A DNA stretch of 64,000 nucleotides from Arachis hypogaea (taxonomy: Eukaryota; Streptophyta; Magnoliopsida; Fabales; Fabaceae). Location of the stretch: assembly GCF_003086295.3 (NCBI RefSeq), contig NC_092054.1, positions 17,185,878 through 17,249,877 on the forward strand. Reading direction: 5' to 3'. This document shows positions 23,813 to 36,122 of the stretch, in pieces. The notes under the pieces are model-generated. The model did not search any database. It saw only the letters and a list, made by a program, of their open reading frames with translations, and was not told the DNA's origin. Within the stretch, counting starts at the first letter, position 1. Each line of letters opens with the position of its first letter. A program made the position numbers and the translations under genes.

Positions 23813-25904
23813 CTAATCATCTTCAAGAGAATCAAGCGTGCCGACATTTCTTGAAGAATTTCTCCCTACATAGAAAAAAATATCTCATTAATTATCGAAA
23901 ACTAACAATTAGTAACAAACAAGCAATAAGAAAAAAAAGTATATTACCGTGTTCAGCTTTTTCAATCTCTTCAAAATTTTCAATTAGTCCAAAAGGGTCA
24001 TCTATTACCCAATCTTGAGTGCATACAAGAGCTTCCACCATATATGGTGTCAAGGAGCTCCGATAAGGGTCAATAATCCTTCCTCCTGTACTAAACGCAC
24101 TCTCAGAAGCAACTGTAGAAACCGGTATGGCTAAAACTTCTCGAGTCATACGTGCAAGAATAGGAAATCGGGTTGAATTTCCCTTCTACCAACCCAAAAT
24201 ATCCAACTCTGCCGACTTGTTTCTAGGCTCACAATCTTCTTTCAGATATCTGTCAAGTTCAGATTTAGCATCTGAATCACGTCCAGTTGATTGCAAATAA
24301 ATATTCAGGATATCATCTTCATCCTCTTCATTGATCATTGCATCTTGATTACTTTGAGATTCATCTTCTTTGCCTTGGTAGTGATTATAAAGGGAATTCA
24401 AGCAAGTAAATAATTTTGACTTGAGTTCTCCTCCCTTTTCAACACCAAATGACTCATCCAAAATCTAATTTACAAAATCCAACTTGTGACATGGATCAAG
24501 CACAATTGCAATTAACAACAACATGTTAATGACATTTGGAGTTCCCCAATACTTATCATATTTCCTTTGCATCTTGGACGCCATTAATCTTATGCTCAAA
24601 TCAGTATTTTCACAATGCAACTTGATTTTTCTTCCGATGCTAAAGACTTCTTTCATATATTTATTACTAGTGTCATACAAACTCCCAGAAATGCGCAATG
24701 TAGCATCATAGAATATTTTCAAGAATGGTAAAATTGACTCTGCATAAATCCAATCATCATTTGTAGGCACACCATAAGATTTGCTCATCTCATTAATATA
24801 TTTATCATCTTGCAACTCAAGCAAATCAAACGCTGCTCGAAGCTTCAATGCTGCCTCCAACATTAAATATGTCGAATTCCACCGAGTTTCGACATCCAAA
24901 GAAACAAGCCCTTTATAATTGATGCTCTCCCGCTCAATGCATGCTTTGAAGCTTTCACATCTCATAGGAGATGACTTGACATATTTGACTGCATTGCGAA
25001 TTCTTGTAATTGAATCATCAATCTCTTTCAAGCCATCTTTCACTATCAAATTTAGGATATGAGCACAACAACGCATATGAAGATAGTCCCCCTTTAAAAC
25101 AAGACTATTCCATGCATTTAATCTCTTTTTCAAGTATAAAATTGCACCATCATTAGAAGTTGCGTTATCAACCGTTACAGTAATAACTTGATGCAATTTC
25201 CAAGCATCCAAACAACCTTCAATAGCTCTACCAAGTACCTCTCCTGAATGACCCTCAACCCGACAAAAATTCAATATCTTCTTTTGCAACTTCCAATCAT
25301 TATCAATAAAGTGTGCCGTTAGAGACATATAAGTCAAATTTTGACTCGATGTCGTCCAAGTGTCAGTTGTAAGGCACACTTTTTGACAATGATGAGAGAG
25401 ATAACTTTGTAACTTCATTTTCTCTGTTTCATAAAAAGAAAGTATATCACGGGCCAATGTAGTATGCGAAGGGATTTTAAACTTAGGTTGCATGCTATGC
25501 AAGAGCCTTCGAAACACATTTCTTTCTACAAATCGGAAAGGTAGCTCTTCAGTCACAAACATCTCAGTAAGGATACTTCGAGTTACTGCTTGGTCAAACT
25601 TTGTAACACTTGGTGAGGATATAAGACCACTTGTTCCCCCTTCTATCCTTTGTCTCTTGCTCTGTTCGTTGTTCGATTCAAAACATCGCTTCCAATGTTG
25701 CCGCATAGCACTTGTTCCCCCCGCATATTTTATTTGACCATTGCAGTTTTTACATCTTGCATACTTCTCTATCCCTTCGATTGGAATGAAATATTCCCAT
25801 ATCTTTGATCGATTCTTACGCCCAGAAGATCCACTAGGTTGAGGAGGTAATGAGGGATGAGCAGGAGAAACAGCAGGATTTGAATGCTCCTCTCTCTCAG
25901 ACAT
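23813..25904 (-). pseudogene. hAT (Ac-like) transposase, two in-frame stops
   Basis: Cuts and reinserts the surrounding hAT element. The first exon runs 25904-23948, and a short last exon 23865-23813 after a GT-AG intron ends the frame. The N-terminus has a BED zinc finger (about residues 33-75; CKNC and HWKRC). The RNase H-like catalytic core follows, with TTDTWTT (first Asp) and VTVDNATSND (second Asp). CCAHILNLIVKDGL and the DVETRWNSTYLML block come next. The C-terminal hAT dimerisation region is complete (VSTVASESAFSTGGR, then LVCTQDW). Two TAG stops interrupt it, after DFVN (about 24462) and after LDILGW (about 24183). Related proteins have Trp there, so both look like single G-to-A changes. 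Otherwise full length for the family. Confidence 0.92.
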
Positions 25905-27229
25905 CTTTGGCAGCCCAATGTGTTGAATAATAAATTTGTTGTATGTATTCCTGTCCGTTGAACATAATTAAGATTCTCAATTTAATAATAAAATTCATTT
26001 TCTATATATATATATATATTTGTTTTACAATAACTACATCTAGCATATAGTTTTACCATGGTACCTTAAGCAAAAATACAGAGACAGAAAATTCCTTTCT
26101 TTACTTCTTGAAAATTGCTACAATAGAGAAACGAAACAAACTATGGCTGGTCCTTTATTTTTCAACAAAGTATATATGATAGTTGCATATTAGAAACAAA
26201 AGAACCATGTATCTAACTAAAGCTGCAAGTGTCTGAAATGCTAAAGTTAATGATACTCTGCATTTAAGTATCTAACACGGCAATTATATTTGCCTCAGGA
26301 ACACACGAAATAATACAGCACTAGAAAGTGTTACACTAATCATAACTCATAAGCAACTCATCACACACATTAGGAGAAATACTTGAATATGATCAGCATA
26401 TGTCACCTCCAAAAACATAACATGCAGAATACACATTATAGATACATTTTATTTAAGGTCAAAATGTAACAAAGCAATGCTGCCAATGGCTCAAGAGTTG
26501 CTAGCCTGAAAACAACATGATAATACAAATTAAAGCAATACCGTCAAAAGATAGGCAAACATACCTAACAATGAGCAAAATGCAACATATTCAATTTGTT
26601 GAAGATGAACTGGAATTTCATTTGTAATATCATGATGTATGATTGGAAAAAATGGTGGCCAATTCTTCTCCTCAATTACAATTCCGGCTGCAAAACAAAA
26701 TGTAATGGAAGATTATTCCCCAAGCAAGAAACATGAGTTTAAGCTTCATAGAATTCTGAAGTGGCAACATTGCAACAATCAGATACAAGGACAAGGAAAA
26801 TTATCTCCCCGCCCCAAAAAAAACTACAACGTTTACAATTAGACAACATACATATATACATGCATAGAAGACGTCATCTACCACTCACAAAAGATAAAAC
26901 TACCAGAAGAGACAAAGATTAAATGTTGCATTTATGCTAAGAAATGACGTGAAAGTTATGAAATGTAATTTACCATAGTAGAATATCAAACCAGCAATGT
27001 GTCATGTTAATCATTCCAATAATAAACATCTCAGACTCTTTTTAAATGGTTGCTAGTGTTAGTACATCTCTATGTAATAAAAATTCTTAGTTTCTACTAA
27101 GAAAATACCAAGTTCATTAAACCAAGATGCTAAAATTAAATTGAGAAATCTAACTCACAAGCAATACATTCTGTTCTACAAAATAGTGAATATATTATGA
27201 TCAGAATAGCAACAACAAAGGGGCATTAG
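25905..27229. other. hAT internal non-coding DNA upstream of the transposase
   Basis: The 5' side of the transposase gene, expected to hold its promoter and leader. No recognisable coding segment. A short TA run sits near 26005. Confidence 0.5.
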
Positions 27230-27526
27230 GGCAATGTTGCAAGTGTCATGTGTTCTTATAATCAAGTTAATGGCAAACCAACTTGTGCAGACCCTGACCT
27301 TCTTAAAGGGGTTATTCGTGACAAGTGGAAATTAAATGGGTAGGTAAAATTAGGCAACATTTTCAGTTCTTTGTATTTTAATGCTGTCTTTATAGTAAAT
27401 ATGAACATGCTACATAATGTGACTGCAGATATATAGTTTCTGATTGTGACTCAGTAGATGTGTTTTTCAAAAATCAGCACTACACTAGGACTCCTGAAGA
27501 AGCTGCAGCCAAATCCATTCTAGCAG
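27230..27526 (+). pseudogene. Captured GH3 beta-xylosidase/arabinofuranosidase exons inside the hAT element
   Basis: Two exons with an intact GT-AG intron between them. Exon 27230-27339 reads [20 protein letters not shown] and continues [17 protein letters not shown]. Intron 27340-27428. Exon 27429-27526 reads [19 protein letters not shown] and continues [13 protein letters not shown]. These are hallmark segments of plant bifunctional beta-D-xylosidases (glycoside hydrolase family 3). VSDCDS contains the Asp used as nucleophile in the family. Both outer exon edges also have splice signals (AG before, GT after), so genomic DNA rather than cDNA was captured. There are no stops in the fragments. 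The strand is opposite to the transposase. Confidence 0.88.
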
Positions 27527-28457
27527 GTTAACACTTGTGACAATCGCTATTAAATTACATATTCATAGGAATCTCTTAGATTTAAATTGAATATCATAAA
27601 AATTAGAACACAACCAAAAATAGAACAAAACCAAAACCCTAAATAAAATATTAGAAGAACCAAAGAACAGCCTAATATCCAAAAATCAGAAACAAAAATA
27701 ATTAGAAGGGGAAACAGAAATTAGAACAGCACCAAGAACAATTAATCATATAAAAATTAAATTAGAACAAATAATTTGAAGAGGGAAACAGAAATTACTT
27801 AAAGCTCCATTCCAAATGCAGGGTACGACGGAACCGACGACAGCAAGGAGACAGAAACTGAGCGAAGATGGCGACTGCGATGGGGCTAGATGGCTGAACA
27901 GAAACAACGGTGACTGCGCAAGGGACTGGCGCCTTGACGGATCCGGGCGGTGGAAGCTGTAGGGGGAGGACTGGACGGTGGCGCTGCGAACGGAAGGGAA
28001 GGCGTGCGCCGTGCAGGGCTGGACAGTGACGCTGGAACACCCCTACTGCCCGACGGAGAGTGGAGTGAAGTGAGGGCCGAGGGCGAATAGTTCGACGGCG
28101 GCGAATAGTTCGACGACGGTGACTCTGACGGTGGCAGCGGTCGGTTGGTTGCAACGGCAGAAGGGGAGAGACGAGAGAGGAGGTTGAAACGGCGAGATTA
28201 GGGTTTTTGAGTTTTTCAGATTTTTCAAACCAGTTTTGATTTGGAAGATTGAAGACTTGAAGTTACTGATGTCAATAAACCAGTTTTGTTTTGGTTTAAA
28301 ACTAAACTGAACCATAAAACTGGTTTTTAATAAACTGGTTTTTATAAAAAATTATGGTTTCAGTTCAGTTTTTTATTTAAAAAAATTGGTTTATTTAAAA
28401 CAGTTTCAATTCAATTTCAGTTCAGTTCAGTCAAACCAGTTTTTTTGCACACCCCTA

Positions 28458-29269
28458 TTCGTAGCAACGGATTAGAAATGTGAAGTTTTGATGGATGACT
28501 GTTTATGTTGTTTTTTGAACTTAAATGTCATGAAAGCAGCAGATTGGTAGGTGGTGAAGAAGTCATTATAATCGTGCACACCTGTTATAAAGAACATTGG
28601 GTATTATATTTCATTTGATGTACTTAGTAATTTGTCAGTGTCCATATTTTAATTTATGTACTATTTAAATTCTATATTTTATTTTTACATACTAGTAATT
28701 TGTTAATGTCCATATTTTAATTCATGTACTATTTAAATTCTATATTTTATTTTTACATACTATTTTTATCTATATTTTAATGTGTATCAGTGAAGGAATA
28801 ATTTTTACCGTTAATTGTCCGTTTTAGTACAATTTGTTTTAGGTGATAAATTTGAACCTTTTTATAAATAATGGCTGTTGTTATGGGTATAGGTAATGGC
28901 TGCTGTTATGGGCCTAAAAAATCATTGAACCGATATAGGCCCAAAAAATAAATTATTAATATGGGCCACTAGTAGAATAGACTATAAAACTTTACAATAA
29001 TTTTTTTATATGTTTATACGTTAAAGATTTTTTGTACTGAAAAGTTACAAGTATTAATCACATTGAACATGTAATAAGAGATTTTTATAATAGATTCACA
29101 CTAGTTTTATATATAGCTTGTTATCAACATTTATTAAAAAAACTTACTCTTTAGTTGTCTTATGTTTTTTGCGTATTATTTGGGGCTATGATAGATGTAC
29201 TAATCCTAAATGGGCATATGGTGCTTTGGCAAAGTAATGCATGTTTTTTCAAATTTTGTAGTTCTTGTA
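28458..29269 (+). repeat. Tandem-duplicated unit, copy A' (right of the hAT)
   Basis: Matches 21713-22553 throughout, beginning at the same octamer TTCGTAGC and ending GTAGTTCTTGTA. It is about 29 bp shorter, mainly because the Helitron-type hairpin segment is missing. Confidence 0.9.
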
Positions 29270-30866
29270 ATTTCTACCATATTGATTTTTATTAATTTAA
29301 GGGTGATTAGTTTTTGTAATTTTTGTTATTTTTAAATTTTAGAATTTTTACTCATTTTTTAACCTGTAGTAATTGGTTGATGAAATCATTAATAATTTTT
29401 TTTAACAAGCTATTGTGGATGGCATGATTCAATTCTTTGGATATTAAACGGATGACATTAATATCAAATTCAAGATTGAGGAAGCTAGAAATGTGAATCA
29501 AGCTAAGCAAGTGCAACATCCTCGCATATATAATTGCCACTATAGCTAGTTTAAGCTCAATATCCAAGTTTTTTCAAAACATAGAAAACTAAAAAAAAAA
29601 TTATATGGCTAATGCGATAATTAAAATTAAACTCTTGCTTGCAGAAAACATCAGCATGTCTCTTACAATGCTGAAAAATTACTCATTAATTATTATACTT
29701 ATCATTTTAACATTGTAAAAACAATACTACACTGTTAAAAACTCTATAGTTAGTTTGAAAAAAGAGAACCTCAAAATATAACTAAAGACATAATCATGTC
29801 AAGTAGTGCCAATGACAACTACATTTATACTAAGCTTTTCACATGAGATCCAACAACTTAGTGTGAGGTAGTTTGATGTCTCTAGGTTCACATACAGGTT
29901 TGGTATCCTTGCAAGAGAGAGTATCTTCGACAATTGAGTCTTTTACCTTAGGATTCTAACTCTACATGAGAAAATCAAATTATCACTTACAATGGAACAA
30001 TCAACTACCTACAATGAAAATCACAAGCATGTATAGTAGACTAATTGGTCATATCAACAAAACAATAAGAAATATAAATCACATCATCTCACAAAGAAAT
30101 AAATCTCCGATCTAAAAAAAAATAACTAAAACTAATTGGAGTAAAAAATGCAAAAATATGAAAGAATTGCTCCTATACATATGTGTGTAAACTGTAAATG
30201 TCATAAATATAAGAGTAACATCTCCGCTAGATACCTAATAATGATTAATTTTAAAAAAGGTAGATTATACTTTGTAGTATACTCAATAAACAAAATTTTG
30301 GAGTCAAGATTCTAAAGATTACATGAAGTTGAATAAAAGGTACTTGATCATGCAAGAGAAAATAAGTGAATCTATAATAAAATAATTACTTGAAAGTTGA
30401 ACATAATGATCTACCCAAGTGGCAAGACAATGTTAGATACAAGAATCAAGAACAATTTTTAATTCATCTTAATGAATGAATATTAAAGAGAGTTAAAAAA
30501 GAAATTAAAAAACCTTGCTAGTCGTTATCTCTGCTGTAAATCATGTTAGAGTGAGGTATAAGTCACATTTGGCAATTTTTATAATCTAATTTCATCAATT
30601 TGTATCAAATACAAGAATAATTAATAACAAAATACTCAAATTAGCTACTCTCCTAGGAATTAGAATTAAATATTCTCTCTTAAAGTACATAACTTTTAAA
30701 ATGTAGAAATTCTTAAATTATTTACCTACAAAGTAGAACAATATTTTGTTCAATTTCGCAAGTCCAGAGCGATCACTTCAATTGTACGGCTATAATAGCA
30801 AGCACCCTCCTAATAGTATTAGGACTTGCTTCAGATATGAGAAGAAATGGATCTTCGTCTTTGAGC
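29270..30866. other. AT-rich intergenic DNA
   Basis: No protein similarity, RNA gene or structured repeat recognised. Confidence 0.5.
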
Positions 30867-30874
30867 ATAGACCA

Positions 30875-31723
30875 GGCACGGACCCAAGCATCATGATGGG
30901 GGCACTTGCCCCCACTCTGATTTGATAATTTTAAATAAAAAATTATATATATATAACTAAGTCCAATTATTAAAAGTCCTAAACCCATTTTATCTTTCTA
31001 TTATTTTGACTATTAGTTAACCTAATTAAATTTAGTCTTCTTCTATTTTCAAATCTCAGCCGTCACTCATTTATTCTCTTAAAACCTTTTCTTAATTTCA
31101 TATTTTCAATCTTATTTTTCTATTCTTTATCTAGTGGTCATCTTCGCTTCATCAAAAAGTAAATTTTAAATTCTCTATTTTGTTTTATATAGCTCTCGAT
31201 GACTCTATGTATCTTTCAATTTCATTGTTTCTCTTTTTGATATTTTCAATTGCAAATTTTAATTCAAATAATTATAATTTAGGTATTAATCTATTTTTTA
31301 TTCTCTTCATAAATTTATATATTTTATTTTATTCTCAATTTAGTGATTCTTATTATTTATTTGTTTATCTTTCGTTCTATTCTATTATATGTAATTATGT
31401 TGCATATAAATTTTTAAAGTAAATTGATCAATTTACTAATTTAAAATATATATTTTTTATTTTTAGAAATAATAATGAAAAAATATTTCAAAAGAAAGCT
31501 ACCACTAGAATCTGAAGTCACTCTATTAGTCTTTTCTTCTAATAAAAAGAAGTTCTTAGAATTGAAGCGAAAAAAGTTAGCGACTAATGTAATTTTTGGT
31601 TTTTTTTTTGTATTCGAATAATGAATATGCATTTTTATATTTTTAAATTTAAATTAATATATCTTTTGATAGTAATGTGTATTATTTTTGTCCCCCAATA
31701 TAAATTTTCTGGGTCCGTCACTA
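30875..31723. mobile_element. Non-autonomous hAT element with 8-bp TSD
   Basis: Flanked by GCATAGAC at 30867-30874 and 31724-31731. Ends are imperfect inverted repeats (left CAGGCACGGACCCA, right end reverse-complementing to TAGTGACGGACCCA). A subterminal GGGGGCA...TGCCCCC palindrome follows the left end. It is 849 bp, very AT-rich inside, and without a transposase frame. Confidence 0.85.
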
Positions 31724-31731
31724 GCATAGAC

Positions 31732-33009
31732 GGTAGTGAGACAAGGTGAGACCACCCAATAGTGACGGCGAGATATAGCAAGACACTATAAAGAGTAGAG
31801 TATCAGCGACAGCCCACAGGAAAGAACAGATAACGAGCAAGGACGCAGGGGTGAAGTGCAGAAATAAAAAACAGCGCAAAGCAAGGAGCATAGAACCAGC
31901 GACTGCGGAGGGAGAAGGAGAGAGGACGTGCGATGGTGATTGAAAGAGAAGAAATTCTAGCAGAATTCTGGTCTCTTTTCTTTAAAATTCTGATTTAAAA
32001 GGATAGAAAAAAATGTCTAAAAAAAAATAGAGAGACAAATATCTAATTATTAATTTTCTTAAAAATAAAAAAGAGTTCTTTTTATAAATATTTTTATAGT
32101 AGTTAATGATACTTCTACATAAAGATAGGACTAACAAATCTATAGTCTAAAAATAAAAATTTGATAAAAAATATTAATTAATGTTAATAAAAGTAGGATT
32201 TCACTAGAAAACTAACTTAAGGTATAATCAATTAATTGAAAAATATGCTAGTTACATAAAAAAAATAAAACAACTCTCCACTATTTTTACTTTTTGAAAT
32301 TTAAAATTAGAAACAAAGAAAAATTACTTGAATTGGCTTATGCTATAATTAATTTTTTAGAGCATACATCAACTTAATTAACTCTTCTTTATTTTTAATT
32401 TTAAAAAATAGAAATAATAAAAAAATATTTTTTATATAACTAATATATTTTTTAACCAATTAACTATAAGTCACTGTACTCCAAATTACTCCAAATTAGT
32501 TTCTAACAGAATCCTCAAAAATAATTCAAAATGACCATCGGCGGAACAATATATATAATTCTTCCAGCGATTTATATAATCATACAATAGCGTATAGATT
32601 ATTTTTTTCGTCCTTTGCGTGTATAAATTCAAAGTAGACGAGTTACCCACTTGAATGTCGCGACAAAAAGAAAAGTTCATTAATATCATGATTTACGGAT
32701 TGTTAAGGTTTTGAGGGACCCATGTTTAAAATGGTTGAAGTGCTGAACCTTAAGTTGTTTACTTTAATCATGATCGTATTGTCATAGAGTATTTAACCAT
32801 TTTGATTTTCAAAAAAATTCGAATCAAACACTTTAGTTTCTAATTAAAATTAATTATTTGATTGGTTCTTAATAATTAATTTCGTTAGTCACTTAGGTTT
32901 TTGACTCTATCAACTCTAATGAAAGACAAAATGATTCCTGATAACTCAAATGGGAAACAAAATAATTCCTGACAATTTTAATAGGAGACAAAATGATCTC
33001 TGACCCCTT
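31732..33009. other. AT-rich DNA with a short tandem repeat
   Basis: A slightly GC-richer patch at 31730-31960 continues the target of the hAT element. The remainder is AT-rich. A 31-bp tandem repeat is annotated separately. No gene seen. Confidence 0.5.
32919..33005. repeat. 31-bp tandem repeat, 2.8 copies
   Basis: Three successive diverged units begin ATGAAAGACAAAAT, ATGGGAAACAAAAT and ATAGGAGACAAAAT at 32919, 32950 and 32981. Confidence 0.75.
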
Positions 33010-33775
33010 TATTCGAAAACGACACTGTTCTTTTCAAATTTTCATCATATCTCGTATAATCCTAACATTCATACGCTCCTTTTTCACCTTTACAGTCTTC
33101 TTTTCCATCTTTTCCTTCCTTCTCTTCAGCTCCAAGATCAAGTCATGGTATAACTGCTACGCGTGTTGTATCTACCTCAACATGTTATGAACCACACACT
33201 TCCTAAATCTCTGTAACTGATACACCCACCTCCTCCGCACTTCACCCACTAGAAGCATCCACCTCCACGTCCTCGATAGCAATATCACCTCCAACCCCGA
33301 CAACGTCCACCACATCCTCAAGACCAAGTTCCACAACTACCCAAAGGGCATGCCTTTCTCCACTCTCTGGCAAATAATATAGATTTTTGGACATTAGGAC
33401 GTCATGAGAAGATTCTCCTTCGACATCATATGCAAATTCTCATTTAGAATGGACCTCGAGTGCTTTATTCCTTCTTTTCCGAAGTCCAAGTTGGCATACA
33501 GCTTCGACCTCACATCCAAGTTATCAGTACAACGAGCAATGTCACCGTTGCCGTTCATATAAAAACTGAAGCAATTATTGAACATTGGATCGGAGAAGAA
33601 GTTGAAGGAAGCGATCAGAGCGGTAGAAAATGTGGTCATGAAGATGATAGGGCTGAGGAGGAAGGAGATGGCGATGACAATGACGGGTCTTAATAAATCA
33701 GACTTGCTGTCTAGATTCATGGGATCTATTGAAGACGACAAATATTTGAGAGACATAGTCAATAGTTTCCTAAGT
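33010..33775 (+). pseudogene. CYP94-type cytochrome P450 pseudogene (N-terminal part)
   Basis: Plant CYP94 enzymes are ER-anchored omega-hydroxylases of fatty acids or jasmonoyl-isoleucine. Translated pieces follow the family order. A hydrophobic anchor ends FSFLLFSSKIKSWYNC. Then come YTHLLRTSPTRSIHLHVLD and ILKTKFHNYPKGMPFSTLW. After a gap, DVMRRFSFDIICKFSFRMD follows, then [31 protein letters not shown] and [18 protein letters not shown]. About 50 residues are missing after FSTLW. Several stops occur, for example after YLNML and PFI. Everything after RDIVNSFL, including the oxygen-binding helix and heme Cys region, is absent. An LTR retrotransposon begins 46 bp downstream. No function is expected. 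Confidence 0.78.
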
Positions 33776-33820
33776 ATGAATTGGTTGAGAACAAGTTGAG
33801 GATTTTTCTTCTTGTGAACA

Positions 33821-35100
33821 TGGTGCGTAAAATTAGAACTTGCACAACTTAACCGGTAAGTGCACCGGGTCATCCAAGTAATACCTTAAGTGAGTGAAGG
33901 TCGACCCTATGAGGATTGTCGGACTGAGCAAGCAATGGTTATCTTGTTGGACTTAGTCAGCCAAACAGTAAAGGTTGTTTGTTGGTGTAAAACGCATAAA
34001 GCAATAAACAAGAGAAATAAAGAAAGCAATAAATAGTTCGGTGCAAAAATAATGTGAGACAACAGTTAAAGTCTTGAAGATGTTTATTTTTCTGGATTAA
34101 AATGTCTTACCAACTATCTTAACAATGACTGATTCATTCTATGGCAAACCATAAGTGATTAAACCATAATCTCTTAGTGATTTAATCTTCTCTAATCCTC
34201 ATCAAACGCCACTCTCATGGTCACTCAATTCAGATCAAAAGGTAAAGTTTAGAAACCCAGTTTAACGCCACAAAAACCCTAATTACCCAAAGCTAATAGG
34301 ATTATATGTCATATATCCCAATTAGTTCAAGTAATTAGCAATTTAGGAGGAGTATTTTCAAGCTGTAGTTCAGGCGAGATAACTCTCTCGAGAATCACAA
34401 GAACTCATGTAGAAAAGGGTCATACTCTCGTTCCACACAGTTCTTAAGATTAAGAACGAAAACAACACCTTAGAATTGAATCAAACATAAATTAAAATAA
34501 AAGAATAATAATCTTAATCTATAGAAATAAACAAAGCTCCTAACCTTAACCAGGAGGTTTAGTTGCTCATAACTTACAGAGAAAACAGGGTTCTGCAAAG
34601 TGCGGAAGGAAGAAGATCCTTGGTACCCTCTAAAGGGTTAATCTTTTCCTTTAAATACTAACCTAAATAATAAATGCTAGACCTAGAAAGATATTGTTTG
34701 TAAATAGAAATTACAAAAAGAAAATAAAATAAAACTAAGAAGTACTAAATCCACTTGGAGGCCCAGAGAGGTGTGAAACGGGCTGCTGCTGGCGTTCAAC
34801 TTCAGGAATGGGTGTTGAACGCCAAGGGGGGAAACGTGCATCTCTGGTCTGTGCCCCCTGCTGGCGTCAAATGCCAGGTGGGCGTTCAGCGCCCAGGGAG
34901 GATGTTGCCAGCATTTTCCTTTCTTGCTTCAGGCTTCTCCAAACTGCTCTGAATTTTACCTAAAATCATAACAACACAAGAAAAACTCAAAGTAGCATCC
35001 AAAAATGATTTTTGCACTAAAATCAAGTAAAAGTAAGTAAAATCTAACTAAAAACACTGTAAAAATAACTAGAAAAAGGGTATAAGATGCTCACACATCA
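33821..35100 (-). repeat. 3' LTR (full length, 1280 bp) of the Athila-like element
   Basis: Starts on the minus strand TGATGTGTGAGC at 35100 and ends GCACCA at 33821. It contains imperfect palindromes of the form GGCGTT-AACGCC around 34780-34900. Confidence 0.9.
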
Positions 35101-36122
35101 CAACACCAAACTTAAACTGTTACTTGTCCTTAAGCAACCAAAAACAATATAGGACCAAGGAAGAGAAAACACACAAGATTAGAGTTGTCATTCAAGCTCA
35201 CGTCTAATTACTGAATGGAGCTAATGACACTCTATTTCTGAATAGCTTTGGTATCTCACTATCCTTTGAAGCTTAGAAATACTGATGTCCTTGAGAACTA
35301 GAACTGATGGTATTATTCATTCTTTTCTTTAGGCTCTAGTTGATTCTTGAACACAACTTTTCTTTTCGTTGGTGCTTTGCACTTTTGAGCCTAGTCGTGA
35401 CTTTAAGTGTTATGTTTTCAAACTCAACTTAAAACATAAACACCATAAGCACTTAGCTGGGGGAACCTTTTGGGTTTGAATTTTTATTTTTACTTCTCCC
35501 AGACAATGGTGCTCAGAGCCTTAGGCATACTTTGTAATAGCAATGGGTCACGACTTTAAGTGTTCAGTCTCTAGGGTTACTTAACACTTTCACACCAAAA
35601 GCATATGGTTAGGAAAAATCAATCTTTTGAGCTTTAGATCAGTTTTGACCCTCCTAACCATTGATGCTCAAAGTCTTGGACATTTTTTTTTCTTTTCAAT
35701 TCTTTTTGCTGTTTCTTTTGTTTCGAGAATCAATATTTTTCTTATTTCAGAGAATTCATAATATTTCTTTAAGTTTTTGTTCCTCAAGAACCAATATACT
35801 CAACTCCATATCCAATAGGCACAGATAATTCATACATTCAGAAATAGAGATAAGGCCACCATATCAAAGCAACTAGAATAACTCATAATATAACTCAAGA
35901 TCTTATGTATTTTACTACTTCTTTTTCAATAGATTTTTATTTTTAAGCTTGATGCGTAATACATAAGACATCTTGAAAGATTTTTAGAAATAAACTACTA
36001 AACTAGAAAGTAAAAGAATCCTAAGAGTGATCATGCAAACTCAGATAAGAAAATAGGTAATACAATTAAATACTAGAAAAACAGAGATAAAATAAAGATA
36101 GGGAAAGTGAAACTAGACCACT

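Larger units (their letters stand above)
22562..28457 (-). mobile_element. Ac-like hAT DNA transposon, 5.9 kb, with TIRs and 8-bp TSD
   Basis: Perfect 12-bp terminal inverted repeats TAGGGGTGTGCA are bounded by the 8-bp duplication TTCGTAGC (22554-22561 and 28458-28465). Both subterminal regions (22580-22830 and 28220-28450) are packed with the palindromic motif AAACTGGTTT/AAACCAGTTT, a likely array of transposase-binding sites. Inside are a minus-strand hAT transposase gene, a huge pyrimidine tract, a GC-rich segment near the right end (27800-28200), and two plus-strand exons captured from a GH3 glycosidase. It is a complete element by structure, and non-autonomous now because the transposase frame is broken. 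Confidence 0.95.

Noticed and set aside
27795..28154. Arg/Pro-rich open frame in the GC-rich right part of the hAT
   Set aside because: Low-complexity GC-rich sequence without any recognisable motif.
31180..31422. Phe/Ile/Leu-rich 80-codon open frame that looks like a membrane peptide
   Set aside because: It lies inside the AT-rich interior of a non-autonomous hAT element, where hydrophobic codons are expected from composition.
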